Below, piece after piece: positions 49,508 to 56,328 of a stretch of DNA of 56,328 nt. The DNA is from a virus. Made by a program: the position numbers and the translations under genes. Location of the stretch: the IMG/VR virus record IMGVR_UViG_3300017963_000059, positions 1-56,328 of that record; one strand, 5' to 3'. Every line of letters starts with the position of its first letter. Positions within the stretch are counted from its first letter, which is position 1. The notes beneath the pieces are model-generated. The model made no database searches. It saw only the letters and a list, made by a program, of their open reading frames with translations, and was not told where the DNA came from.

Positions 49508-51038
49508 CGCGAAAGCAAAAGAAAGTCAGACTACGGATTGGCTGGCGACTATTCCCGGTTACTGCCAGGGGCTGATGGAAACCCCAACAGGGCCGTTAGT
49601 GCTTGACGAGATGCAGGAAATCCTGGTGGACGACGATTCCAAGATGGCAGCGACGCTGAAGGCGCGGCAGTTCGGATACAGTTATACGGTGGTCAGCGCC
49701 AAAGCGGTAGCGAAGAGCCATATCCTCAACAATCATCTTTCGGTGTTCACGTCAATGAACCTTGAGGATGCCAAGGAAAAGATAAGGTATGCCCGGGAGT
49801 TGAGTTATTCCATACCGCGGCGCCACAGCCATAAATTGATAACCGACAACAAAATGGAATTAGAGTGGAGCAACGGCAGCCGGATAGTCTCAATGTTCAG
49901 GCCGAGGGGCAAGGGCCCCGGAGATGTATATCTGGATGAGTTTGCGTATCTGCAGGATCCCCGGGAAGCATTAAGGGGAGCGTTGGGTATAACCGCGCAT
50001 GGCGGGCAGGTGGTAATCGGTTCCACGCTCAAAGGCAACACCGGAATACCATATGAGATATTGACCGGGGATACCCAGCAACCTCAATTCCTGAATATTA
50101 AGCGTTACAGAGTTTACTGGTGGCAGTCATCGTTCTTATGTAATGACGTCAAGGCGGCAACCAGGCCCGTAGAAGTCCAGTCCGGCCAGTATGTGATGGC
50201 GGCGGATCTGCTATCGACCGAGGAGCGTGTCGATAAATGGGCTTCTGAGGACCTGAAGCTGATCTTCTCAATGATGCTGTTGGAGGATTTCCAGCAGGAG
50301 TTCGAATTAAAACCGTTGGAAGCCGAGGCGGCGTTTATCCCCTGGGAGTTGATATCAAGGTGTGCGGATAAGGACATTGAAGTCTATGATTCATATGAAG
50401 AACTCCGGGAAAACGTAAAGGGGGAGCTGTATGCCGGATTCGATGTGGGCAGGAGAAGAAATGCATCGGAATTGTTTATCTTCGAAAAATTCGGGGGTGT
50501 TTTCTATCAGAGGATGTTAAAGACATTCCGCAGGATGCCTTTCCCGGAGCAGCGGGCTAACCTTGGAGAAGCCCTGCGGGTACTTCCTATAGTACGTATG
50601 TGTATTGATGAGGGGGGACTTGGAATGCAGTTAGCCGAGGAACTTTCGATTGCATATCCTCATATAGTGGAACCGGTGAATTTCGCTTCGAGTATCGAAA
50701 CCGATGTTTATTCTCCGGATTTAAAATCCAAGAAGAAAAGCAAGAAGGGTGCGTCGAAAGGTACTGTCGGAGTTAAGGCAAGGATGGCGACGGATGTGAA
50801 GATATCAATGGAACGGGGCAGGATCAGGATATATCGGGACAGGGAATTGATGAATCAGATCTATTCCATAAAGAGGAATACGACCGCAGCGGGCAACATC
50901 CAATATGATTCGGACAAAAATGAAAAACATCATGCAGACCGGTTCTGGGCGATGGCGTTAGCGCTATTCGGAGGAATGACTTCCAAGCCCGGATTATTAG
51001 CGCCGATTATGGTGTTTCCCGGAGGGAAGACGGTTTGA
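49500..51038 (+). CDS. Terminase large subunit (Mu gp28-like)
   Basis: 512 residues from the ATG at 49500, overlapping the small-subunit stop as ATGAGTAG. The frame is open to 49314, but that part is a shadow of the small subunit. ATPase features: ATLKARQFGYSYTVVSAKA, DVYLDEFAYLQDP (Walker B with Glu), VVIGSTLKGNTG. Nuclease domain: YAGFDVGRRRNASELFIFE, MCIDEGGLG and KHHADRFWAMALA, with acidic residues expected to bind metal. It cuts and pumps DNA into the head through the portal encoded next. Confidence 0.85.
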   Translation: MSSAKAKESQTTDWLATIPGYCQGLMETPTGPLVLDEMQEILVDDDSKMAATLKARQFGYSYTVVSAKAVAKSHILNNHLSVFTSMNLEDAKEKIRYARELSYSIPRRHSHKLITDNKMELEWSNGSRIVSMFRPRGKGPGDVYLDEFAYLQDPREALRGALGITAHGGQVVIGSTLKGNTGIPYEILTGDTQQPQFLNIKRYRVYWWQSSFLCNDVKAATRPVEVQSGQYVMAADLLSTEERVDKWASEDLKLIFSMMLLEDFQQEFELKPLEAEAAFIPWELISRCADKDIEVYDSYEELRENVKGELYAGFDVGRRRNASELFIFEKFGGVFYQRMLKTFRRMPFPEQRANLGEALRVLPIVRMCIDEGGLGMQLAEELSIAYPHIVEPVNFASSIETDVYSPDLKSKKKSKKGASKGTVGVKARMATDVKISMERGRIRIYRDRELMNQIYSIKRNTTAAGNIQYDSDKNEKHHADRFWAMALALFGGMTSKPGLLAPIMVFPGGKTV

Positions 51039-53338
51039 AGATATTAGGTTTTGAAATAAGACGCGCTTCGGAAAAGAAGGAACGCAATATCGGTGGAATA
51101 CCTGTACCGGTAGGCAGGCGTTCAGAGGCTCCGGATAGTTTCGGCAGTCTCATGGGAATGGCTAACGGTTTTTTGAGTTGTGTCGATCCCAAGGTGCCTT
51201 ATAACTTCTTAGAGATTATTTCCAAGCTATGTCTAACCAATCCTGATTTCTCACAGGCAGTTGATAATGTCGTATCGCTGGGCAACAACGGCCATCAGCT
51301 TTTGATAAATGCGGATTCGGCGCGGCGGATTGATAAAGCCTTAAAAAGACTGAACAAACTTGCCGACCGGATTATGATCGAGAATCTCATCAACAGGTTA
51401 TTCCGGCAGGCGGCAATATATGGGGCATTATCGCATGAATGGATAGTAAATAAAAGTCTTACCGAAATGCAAACCTATGCCATGGTGCCGGTTCGGGATA
51501 TCCGTTTTCAATATGATAAAGAACAAAGCCGGTATGTGTCGAGACAGTTGTCTTCCAAAGGGGATTTGATTGAGCTCAACGAAAACACATATACATACTC
51601 GGCATTAGAGCAAGACGAGAATTCTCCTTATGGCATACCTCCATTCGTAGCGGCTTTGCGTCATGCTATGGTGCAGATCGACGTAACAGATAATATCGCT
51701 TTCGTGATCAAGAAATTAGGACTCCTGGGCGTTTTCGATGTGGTGATGAAACAACCTCCGGCACAAGAGGGGGAATCTAATGATGATTTTATAAACCGCA
51801 TAACCTCCGAATTAAACAGCCTCGCCAATAATCTGATTGAGAATTACCGCAACGGCATGATGGCGCATTATGATAATATGGAATTGAATCATACGGCAGT
51901 CTCTACTGATATGCGCGGGGTTAAAGACCTCAATCAGATGATAGAAGAGCAGGTCATGTCGGGATTGAGACAGGACCCGGCCATGTTGGGTCGGGCTTAT
52001 TCGACGACGGAAACATATGGAGAAGTGGTCTACACCAAGATGGTTAATTCGCTTGATAACGTCCGCCGGCATGTGAAATTCGTTATCGAGAAAGGATACG
52101 AGTTAGACCTTCTTATGGGAGGTATCATCATATCCAGTTTAGCTATGGATTTCTCCGGGAATTCGAGCTTTAAGCCTAAGGAGCAAGCGGAGACCAGCCA
52201 GATAGCGACGGATACGGCTATTAGCCGTATGGATGCCGGTTTAATCAGTCCGGATCAAGCGGCACAGGAAATCGGATATGAGAAAGCATATTCTCAGGGA
52301 TTGCCATCGGATAGCGGCAGTGAGAGTTTTGGAAATCAGCTTTCGGTAAAATTCGTATATAAGGGCGGCAGATACAAATTAAGCAGGGAAAGCCTTGTCG
52401 TCATGAACTCCGATGCTATTATCCGGGATTCGTTGGCGGATGATGTCGGAGCGGTTCAGTTGGCTTCGGAAAAGGGGATTGAACGGCGTAGGCTGAGGTG
52501 GGTAGACAGCTATTTCAAACAGATTAAGGGTCTCGACGATAAGGCACGGGGGAAAGTACTGGAGAGAGTAGCGGAGAAACTTGGAAATAAGGAATTCTCG
52601 ACCGAGGGTCCGGACGAGTTTGCGAACGATGTCTTCGAATTTGTCTCAACAAAGTTTCCAGATGCATTGGCTGATCAAGGCCTCAAGGATAAGGTCAATC
52701 GCCGCATATATGATACATATTTCTATTACCGGGTACGGGATAAGATAGTCGATGTGAAGCGGATACCGTCGTTATTGAAGCTTCCGGATAAGAGGGCGGT
52801 GAAGTTTCTGAAGGGGCTGGATGATTTCTATTTCTCGAAGTACCTGCAGAATGATTCTGCGAAGAAACCGATGTTGAAATTCCTTAAAAAGGAATATCTG
52901 GAAGGCGGCTATACCAATATAAACGGATTTATCAAACGTTACGGAACGAATTTCGGGAATATCTCCAAAAGCCAGATTCAGCGGATAGTAGATACATCGG
53001 TTTCGAGGATACGCAACTGGGGGCATATCAGACAGATGTCTGAGTTTAAAACACAGTATTTCGAGATCGTAGAAGTTCTGGACCGGATAACCTGCCCTAT
53101 TTGCCTGGAAATGGACGGGAAGATATTCCCGGTGGGGAAAGCTGACGAGAAGGTGCAGAACCTTTCCGAGCTATCAGCTGAGGATTTCAATGAAAAAGTT
53201 TATAAGAATGCACCGGCGAAGACTCAAGAGGAATGGATCGAGTATGCGAAAGCAAAATCCGGGGAGGAAATGATAGCGGATAATATCGTAGGTCCCCCGT
53301 TTCATAGTAGGTGCAGAGGAAGGCAGGTAGCGAAATGA
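51035..53338 (+). CDS. Portal protein fused to a Mu-F-like minor head domain
   Basis: 767 residues from a TTG touching the terminase stop. Residues 1-420 are a portal (SKLCLTNPDFSQAVDNVVSL; ENLINRLFRQAAIYGALSHE; YGIPPFVAALRHAM). Residues 440-767 contain helices and then the Mu gpF / SPP1 gp7 motif (SKSQIQRIVDTSVSRIRNWG; LDRITCPICLEMDGKIFPVG; VGPPFHSRCRGRQ). In Mu these are two genes (29 and 30). The portal forms the ring for packaging; the fused part enters the head with DNA. Confidence 0.8.
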   Translation: MKILGFEIRRASEKKERNIGGIPVPVGRRSEAPDSFGSLMGMANGFLSCVDPKVPYNFLEIISKLCLTNPDFSQAVDNVVSLGNNGHQLLINADSARRIDKALKRLNKLADRIMIENLINRLFRQAAIYGALSHEWIVNKSLTEMQTYAMVPVRDIRFQYDKEQSRYVSRQLSSKGDLIELNENTYTYSALEQDENSPYGIPPFVAALRHAMVQIDVTDNIAFVIKKLGLLGVFDVVMKQPPAQEGESNDDFINRITSELNSLANNLIENYRNGMMAHYDNMELNHTAVSTDMRGVKDLNQMIEEQVMSGLRQDPAMLGRAYSTTETYGEVVYTKMVNSLDNVRRHVKFVIEKGYELDLLMGGIIISSLAMDFSGNSSFKPKEQAETSQIATDTAISRMDAGLISPDQAAQEIGYEKAYSQGLPSDSGSESFGNQLSVKFVYKGGRYKLSRESLVVMNSDAIIRDSLADDVGAVQLASEKGIERRRLRWVDSYFKQIKGLDDKARGKVLERVAEKLGNKEFSTEGPDEFANDVFEFVSTKFPDALADQGLKDKVNRRIYDTYFYYRVRDKIVDVKRIPSLLKLPDKRAVKFLKGLDDFYFSKYLQNDSAKKPMLKFLKKEYLEGGYTNINGFIKRYGTNFGNISKSQIQRIVDTSVSRIRNWGHIRQMSEFKTQYFEIVEVLDRITCPICLEMDGKIFPVGKADEKVQNLSELSAEDFNEKVYKNAPAKTQEEWIEYAKAKSGEEMIADNIVGPPFHSRCRGRQVAK

Positions 53339-53496
53339 GATGCCCGGAATGCAAGATAGGGGTTATGAAGTTGAATGAAAAGAGGGGCGTCATCGTATGC
53401 CCGAAATGCGGATATCAACATAATTTAAAAGATAAGGGAGGTAGTATGACGACTACTACGAGTTTGGCTAATCCAATAGAAAGGGCAAGAAACTAA
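53335..53496 (+). CDS. Small zinc-ribbon protein in the head operon
   Basis: 53 residues from the ATG overlapping the portal stop (ATGA). RCPECKIGVMKLNEK ... IVCPKCGYQHN is a classic four-Cys ribbon; the rest is polar. It lies within the head genes. Unknown role. Confidence 0.58.
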   Translation: MRCPECKIGVMKLNEKRGVIVCPKCGYQHNLKDKGGSMTTTTSLANPIERARN

Positions 53497-53540
53497 GGTT
53501 ATGAATAAAAGAATTTTATTTAAAAATATCATAAGAGGAG

Positions 53541-54605
53541 GTGGTTCCTATCTGTGAGATATGCTGGCAGGCTGAGAACAGCCTTGAACTAAAAAGGTGG
53601 AGCAGACATGAGATTAACGAGCTTCCCGATGAAGCGTTCGCGGTTATAGAACCGGCTTATGCGAAAGGCGAGACCAGAAACAAAAACGCCCGTCATTTAC
53701 CGCATCATCTTAAGAGTGTAAGGCGGGGCAGAGATTCACATGACAATATCGATGAGGCGCATATCAGAAATGCTTTATCGCTGGTGTCGCAAATAACTCC
53801 GGTAACCAATTCCATAGAGCCGTCGAGGTTAAGGCAGTTGGCGCGGGAGCATTTGAATAAGCATTCGCTTGATTTAAGTCTTAGCGCCAAAGAAACGAAG
53901 GGTACTTCACAATCGATGTCGCTGACGGCGGAGATGGCCGCAGACAGCAGGATTCAATTGCCTAAGGGGATTGAGTTGGTTGAGGGAAGTAGTGCACTCA
54001 AGATGACGCTGGTAGGATCGCTGTTAAAAACCGATATTTCCGGATTTGATAAAGCGCGCTTGCAGGCGGATGGAGAGAAGCCGTTTATCGATAGCATAGA
54101 ACCGCAGGAAAGCGATTTTATACTGGTTGATTTCAGGGCGATCTCCAAATCTATTCTTCCGGATTACTGGCTGAATTTTACAAAGGGTGATGTACTGAAG
54201 AACTCTTTGGGGATGTACAAAAACAAACCGGTATTTTTAAACCATCGCAAAGAAGTCGGCAAGGAAGTGGGGGTGGTTATCGAAGAACGGTGGGACGAAA
54301 CCGGAAATCCGGAGGGTATAAACACCAGATTTAAAATCGACGCTGTCGCTAATCCTCGAACCGCCAGAAGCCTATTATCCAAACCACCGTTAATCGGAAG
54401 TGATTCAATATCTTTTCATTTCGATTGGGAGAAGTCTCATCCGGATTTAGACGGGTATGAATTTTGGGAGAACCTGGGCAGGAAGGTTGATGGCGAGCTG
54501 GTAACAATTGATGTTACGGAAATGCTGCGGATTTTAGAGGTCTCGCTGGTATATGCCGGAGGCGATCCGGACGCAGTAATCAAGGGAGTTGTAAAGGCAA
54601 ATTAG
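53541..54605 (+). CDS. Putative prohead protease
   Basis: 354 residues. The only start after the in-frame stop at 53532 with a nearby ribosome site is the GTG at 53541 (AGAGGAG touching it). Residues 200-300 look like a phage prohead protease: VFLNHRKEVGKEVGVVIEE (His 235) and GSDSISFHF (Ser 287/289), with beta strands between. The first 130 residues are a separate domain (SRHEINELPDEAFAVIEPAY). It would cut scaffold and capsid during maturation. The position, before scaffold and capsid genes, fits Mu gpI. Confidence 0.58.
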   Translation: MVPICEICWQAENSLELKRWSRHEINELPDEAFAVIEPAYAKGETRNKNARHLPHHLKSVRRGRDSHDNIDEAHIRNALSLVSQITPVTNSIEPSRLRQLAREHLNKHSLDLSLSAKETKGTSQSMSLTAEMAADSRIQLPKGIELVEGSSALKMTLVGSLLKTDISGFDKARLQADGEKPFIDSIEPQESDFILVDFRAISKSILPDYWLNFTKGDVLKNSLGMYKNKPVFLNHRKEVGKEVGVVIEERWDETGNPEGINTRFKIDAVANPRTARSLLSKPPLIGSDSISFHFDWEKSHPDLDGYEFWENLGRKVDGELVTIDVTEMLRILEVSLVYAGGDPDAVIKGVVKAN

Positions 54606-54652
54606 ATAACCGGATAAAAGGGAAATTAAGATTTAACGAATAAGGAGAAATT

Positions 54653-55213
54653 ATGGGAGTTGGAAATATTCCAAGAACCGAAGCATCTGAACTGAGTAAT
54701 TTGGTTACCGATCTGAACAGCCTGAAAACATTGGTGAATGCGCTGAAGGCATCGCTTAATGCGCATATAGGCATGACCGGGGCGCATTTCAAGGTGGACG
54801 CTGATAATGTCATAGCCGCAGACGATGCGACAGATCAGGCGACGGCAATCACCTTGGCCAACGAACTGAAAGCTGATTATGACCTCCATAGAGCGAATGC
54901 ATATGGTCATATAGTCGCGGACTCCACAAACGATGTTACCTCAGCTGATGCCGATGATGAAGCTTCGTTAGTGACGCTGGTTAATGAAATCAAAGCGGAT
55001 TTCAATGCCCATAGGACGCATGCCGGGCATATCGCATCGGATACCGCCAATGAAATCACAACCGCTGATGCGACGGATGCAGCTTCAGCGATTACATTGG
55101 CGAACGATATCAAAGTGAAGTATTCGGCGCATCTTCTGCTTGTAGCAGAACATATCGTGCCGGACTCGACAAACACGGTGGCGACGGCAAATGCGGCGGT
55201 ATTAACCAGTTAG
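54653..55213 (+). CDS. Head fibre/decoration-like repeat protein
   Basis: 186 residues built from about 3.5 copies of a 41-residue repeat starting at residue 45: HFKVDADNVIAADDATDQ, HIVADSTNDVTSADADDEA, HIASDTANEITTADATDA, HIVPDSTNTVATANA, each followed by a helix of LANELKADYDLHRA type. Repeats of this kind occur in capsid fibres and surface decorations. It lies between protease and scaffold genes. The repeat is visible at DNA level, with much divergence. Confidence 0.6.
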   Translation: MGVGNIPRTEASELSNLVTDLNSLKTLVNALKASLNAHIGMTGAHFKVDADNVIAADDATDQATAITLANELKADYDLHRANAYGHIVADSTNDVTSADADDEASLVTLVNEIKADFNAHRTHAGHIASDTANEITTADATDAASAITLANDIKVKYSAHLLLVAEHIVPDSTNTVATANAAVLTS

Positions 55214-55266
55214 AAAGCCGAAAATTAAAAATTAAAATAGAACCTTAAATTAAGAGGTGTAAGAAA

Positions 55267-55758
55267 ATGCCATTAACGAAATCAGTAATTAATTTTCTGG
55301 GAACTGACGCCCCTACCGATGATGACTGGAATCAGAAGGTAGAGGAGATGCTTTCCAGGAACGACACCCTGGAGACCGAAAACCAAGGTCTTCTGGAAGA
55401 GAAGAAAGAGCTTCAGGGGTCCGTCGAGGAACTCGAGGAGTTGAAGCCAAGCGCGGAACTCGGTGATAAGTATCTGGCGGATACGCGGGAAGCGGCGCTG
55501 GTGGCCTACAAAAAGGCCAGAGGCGATGAAGCTTCAGAGGCGATGGAGAAAACCATCCAAAGCGCGGGGCTGGAGGAAGCCAAGGCTTTGAAGGAAGAGT
55601 TCGAAGCTGAAGTGGAGAAAAAGTTCCCGCTGAAATGTGAAGCTTGCGGAGTTATCGCTTCACTATCGCGAAGGTCTTCCGTGGAAGGCGATCCCGAAAG
55701 CGAGGGCGAAAGTTTCGATGAGAGTGAATACAAACTTGAGGATAAGAAGGAGGAATAA
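55267..55758 (+). CDS. Scaffold-like coiled-coil protein
   Basis: 163 residues. An N-terminal hydrophobic start, then coiled coil (RNDTLETENQGLLEEKKELQ; EELEELKPSAELG) and acidic helices, a CEAC pair, and an acidic tail. Directly before the decoration and capsid genes with a one-base overlap, the place of scaffolds. Assignment by position and composition. Confidence 0.55.
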   Translation: MPLTKSVINFLGTDAPTDDDWNQKVEEMLSRNDTLETENQGLLEEKKELQGSVEELEELKPSAELGDKYLADTREAALVAYKKARGDEASEAMEKTIQSAGLEEAKALKEEFEAEVEKKFPLKCEACGVIASLSRRSSVEGDPESEGESFDESEYKLEDKKEE

Positions 55759-56138
55759 TGGCGAATCCATTTACCGTAGGATTTAAAGGTATCGGGCAGC
55801 GTCTTGTATCGTTTTTATCGGCGCTGACCAAAGGTACCGACGAGGAAAAAGTGGTTCGGCTGCATGCCACTACGCCTAAGACGGTGACTTTACCGGCGGC
55901 GGAAGCCAAGTTCATGGGCGTCCTGAAACAGGTTGATGCCGCCGATGGGGTTGCTTCTGTCCAGGTTGAGGGATACGTTACGGTTCCTTATACGGGGACT
56001 ATTCCGGGTATCGGCCACAAAGAGCTTGTAGCCAATGGCGCGGGCGGAGTGAAGACACCGACAACGCCGGGTACCGGTATTTTTTACTGGGTTGTTGACG
56101 GCGACGCGACAGCGGGAACCATAACTTTCAAACTTTAA
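55758..56138 (+). CDS. Capsid decoration protein (DUF2190/gpD-like)
   Basis: 126 residues, beta-rich, Gly-rich end: VRLHATTPKTVTLPAAEAKF, VDAADGVASVQVEGYVTV, PGIGHKELVANGAGG. The layout (parts of DUF2190 proteins) and the location just before the major capsid gene match a decoration or stabilising protein. GAAGGAGGAATA precedes the ATG. Confidence 0.66.
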   Translation: MANPFTVGFKGIGQRLVSFLSALTKGTDEEKVVRLHATTPKTVTLPAAEAKFMGVLKQVDAADGVASVQVEGYVTVPYTGTIPGIGHKELVANGAGGVKTPTTPGTGIFYWVVDGDATAGTITFKL

Positions 56139-56178
56139 AGGATTATCATCAGTAGGTAATTTAAGGAGGAAAACATAA

Positions 56179-56328
56179 ATGCCACCCAAAATCATAGATC
56201 TAAAACCTGAAAAAGGGATGTATGCTGATGCGGCAACCCAAAATTTGACCCTCAGTGAGTTCCTGGCAAAACAGGAATTAGAGAAGGGTTTCGTTCCGTC
56301 AAAGGATACCGAGCTGGACGCTTATGAG
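56179..56328 (+). CDS. Major capsid protein (5' part; continues at base 1)
   Basis: ATG with TAAGGAGGA at 56162-56170. The first nine codons (MPPKIIDLK) are unique to this end; the frame then runs into the terminal repeat and continues through 1-1008, giving 344 residues in total. See the entry at 1-1008 for the protein. Confidence 0.88.
   Translation, partial: MPPKIIDLKPEKGMYADAATQNLTLSEFLAKQELEKGFVPSKDTELDAYE
56206..56328. repeat. Terminal direct repeat (right copy)
   Basis: Identical to bases 1-123; removing it closes the circle at 56,205 bp. Confidence 0.93.

Noticed and set aside
1-56328. CRISPR arrays
   Set aside because: No series of regularly spaced identical repeats was seen; the repeats found are operators, iterons or protein repeats.

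Overview
The window is the complete genome of a temperate, contractile-tailed (myovirus-type) phage, opened inside its major capsid gene. Bases 1-123 are repeated exactly at 56206-56328, so the sequence closes into a circle of 56,205 bp and the capsid gene (start 56179) runs across the join. Repressor, integrase and a tRNA-like att candidate show it is temperate. Lipoprotein signals, a spanin-like protein and a peptidoglycan peptidase point to a Gram-negative host. Exported DUF362 and glycosidase-like cargo suggests an environmental, poorly sampled bacterial phylum, but I cannot name the host from sequence alone.

Layout on the circle. Packaging and head genes (48.7-56.3 kb, then 0-1.6 kb) are small and large terminase, a portal fused to a Mu-F-like domain, a zinc ribbon, a putative prohead protease, a repeat-rich fibre/decoration protein, a scaffold-like coiled coil, a decoration protein and the capsid protein. 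Connector and tail genes (1.6-14.2 kb) are a head-tail adaptor, a gpG/gpS-like protein, a tail terminator, sheath, tube, a tail chaperone with an A-run frameshift site, tape measure, DUF6046, LysM, hub (gpD), gp25/W, J-like, I-like with an inserted beta domain, an FN3 protein that seems split by a small insertion, and the spike (V). Lysis and cargo genes (14.2-20.1 kb) are an XhlA-like protein, three exported proteins (glycosidase-like TIM barrel, DUF362, beta-rich), an M15 endolysin, a holin-like protein and a spanin-like protein.

The lysogeny region (20.2-25.0 kb, mostly minus strand) holds a membrane moron, the att candidate, tyrosine integrase, an HsdR-N-like nuclease-fold protein, a zinc-ribbon coiled coil, a lipoprotein and an XRE repressor with a probably leaderless start. 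The divergent early promoter (25.01-25.04 kb) carries two near-identical palindromic operators. The early/replication region (25.1-43.5 kb) contains RHH and CII/Xis-like regulators, DUF6166, a recombination-associated protein with an SSB-type tail, SbcD/SbcC, a stretch of tandem stem-loops with no convincing gene, DUF5131, a Spo11/TopoVI-A-like (Mini-A type) protein, a ParB-like protein, a replication initiator with iteron-like repeats inside it, DnaB, DUF1643, ASCH, a DnaQ exonuclease and a D123-like ATP-grasp protein. No DNA polymerase or primase was recognised, so these are probably borrowed from the host.

The accessory stretch (43.5-48.5 kb) has a cluster of palindromes, an AT-rich self-promoted DUF5678 + retropepsin-like pair, a multi-helix leader with two competing folds ahead of Dam methylase and a ParB-like gene, and an opposite-strand amidoligase with its own terminator. 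The best candidates for undescribed biology are the stem-loop array at 31.27-31.71 kb, the Dam leader at 45.75-45.90 kb, the DUF5678/retropepsin module, and the exported glycosidase-like/DUF362 cargo next to the lysis genes.
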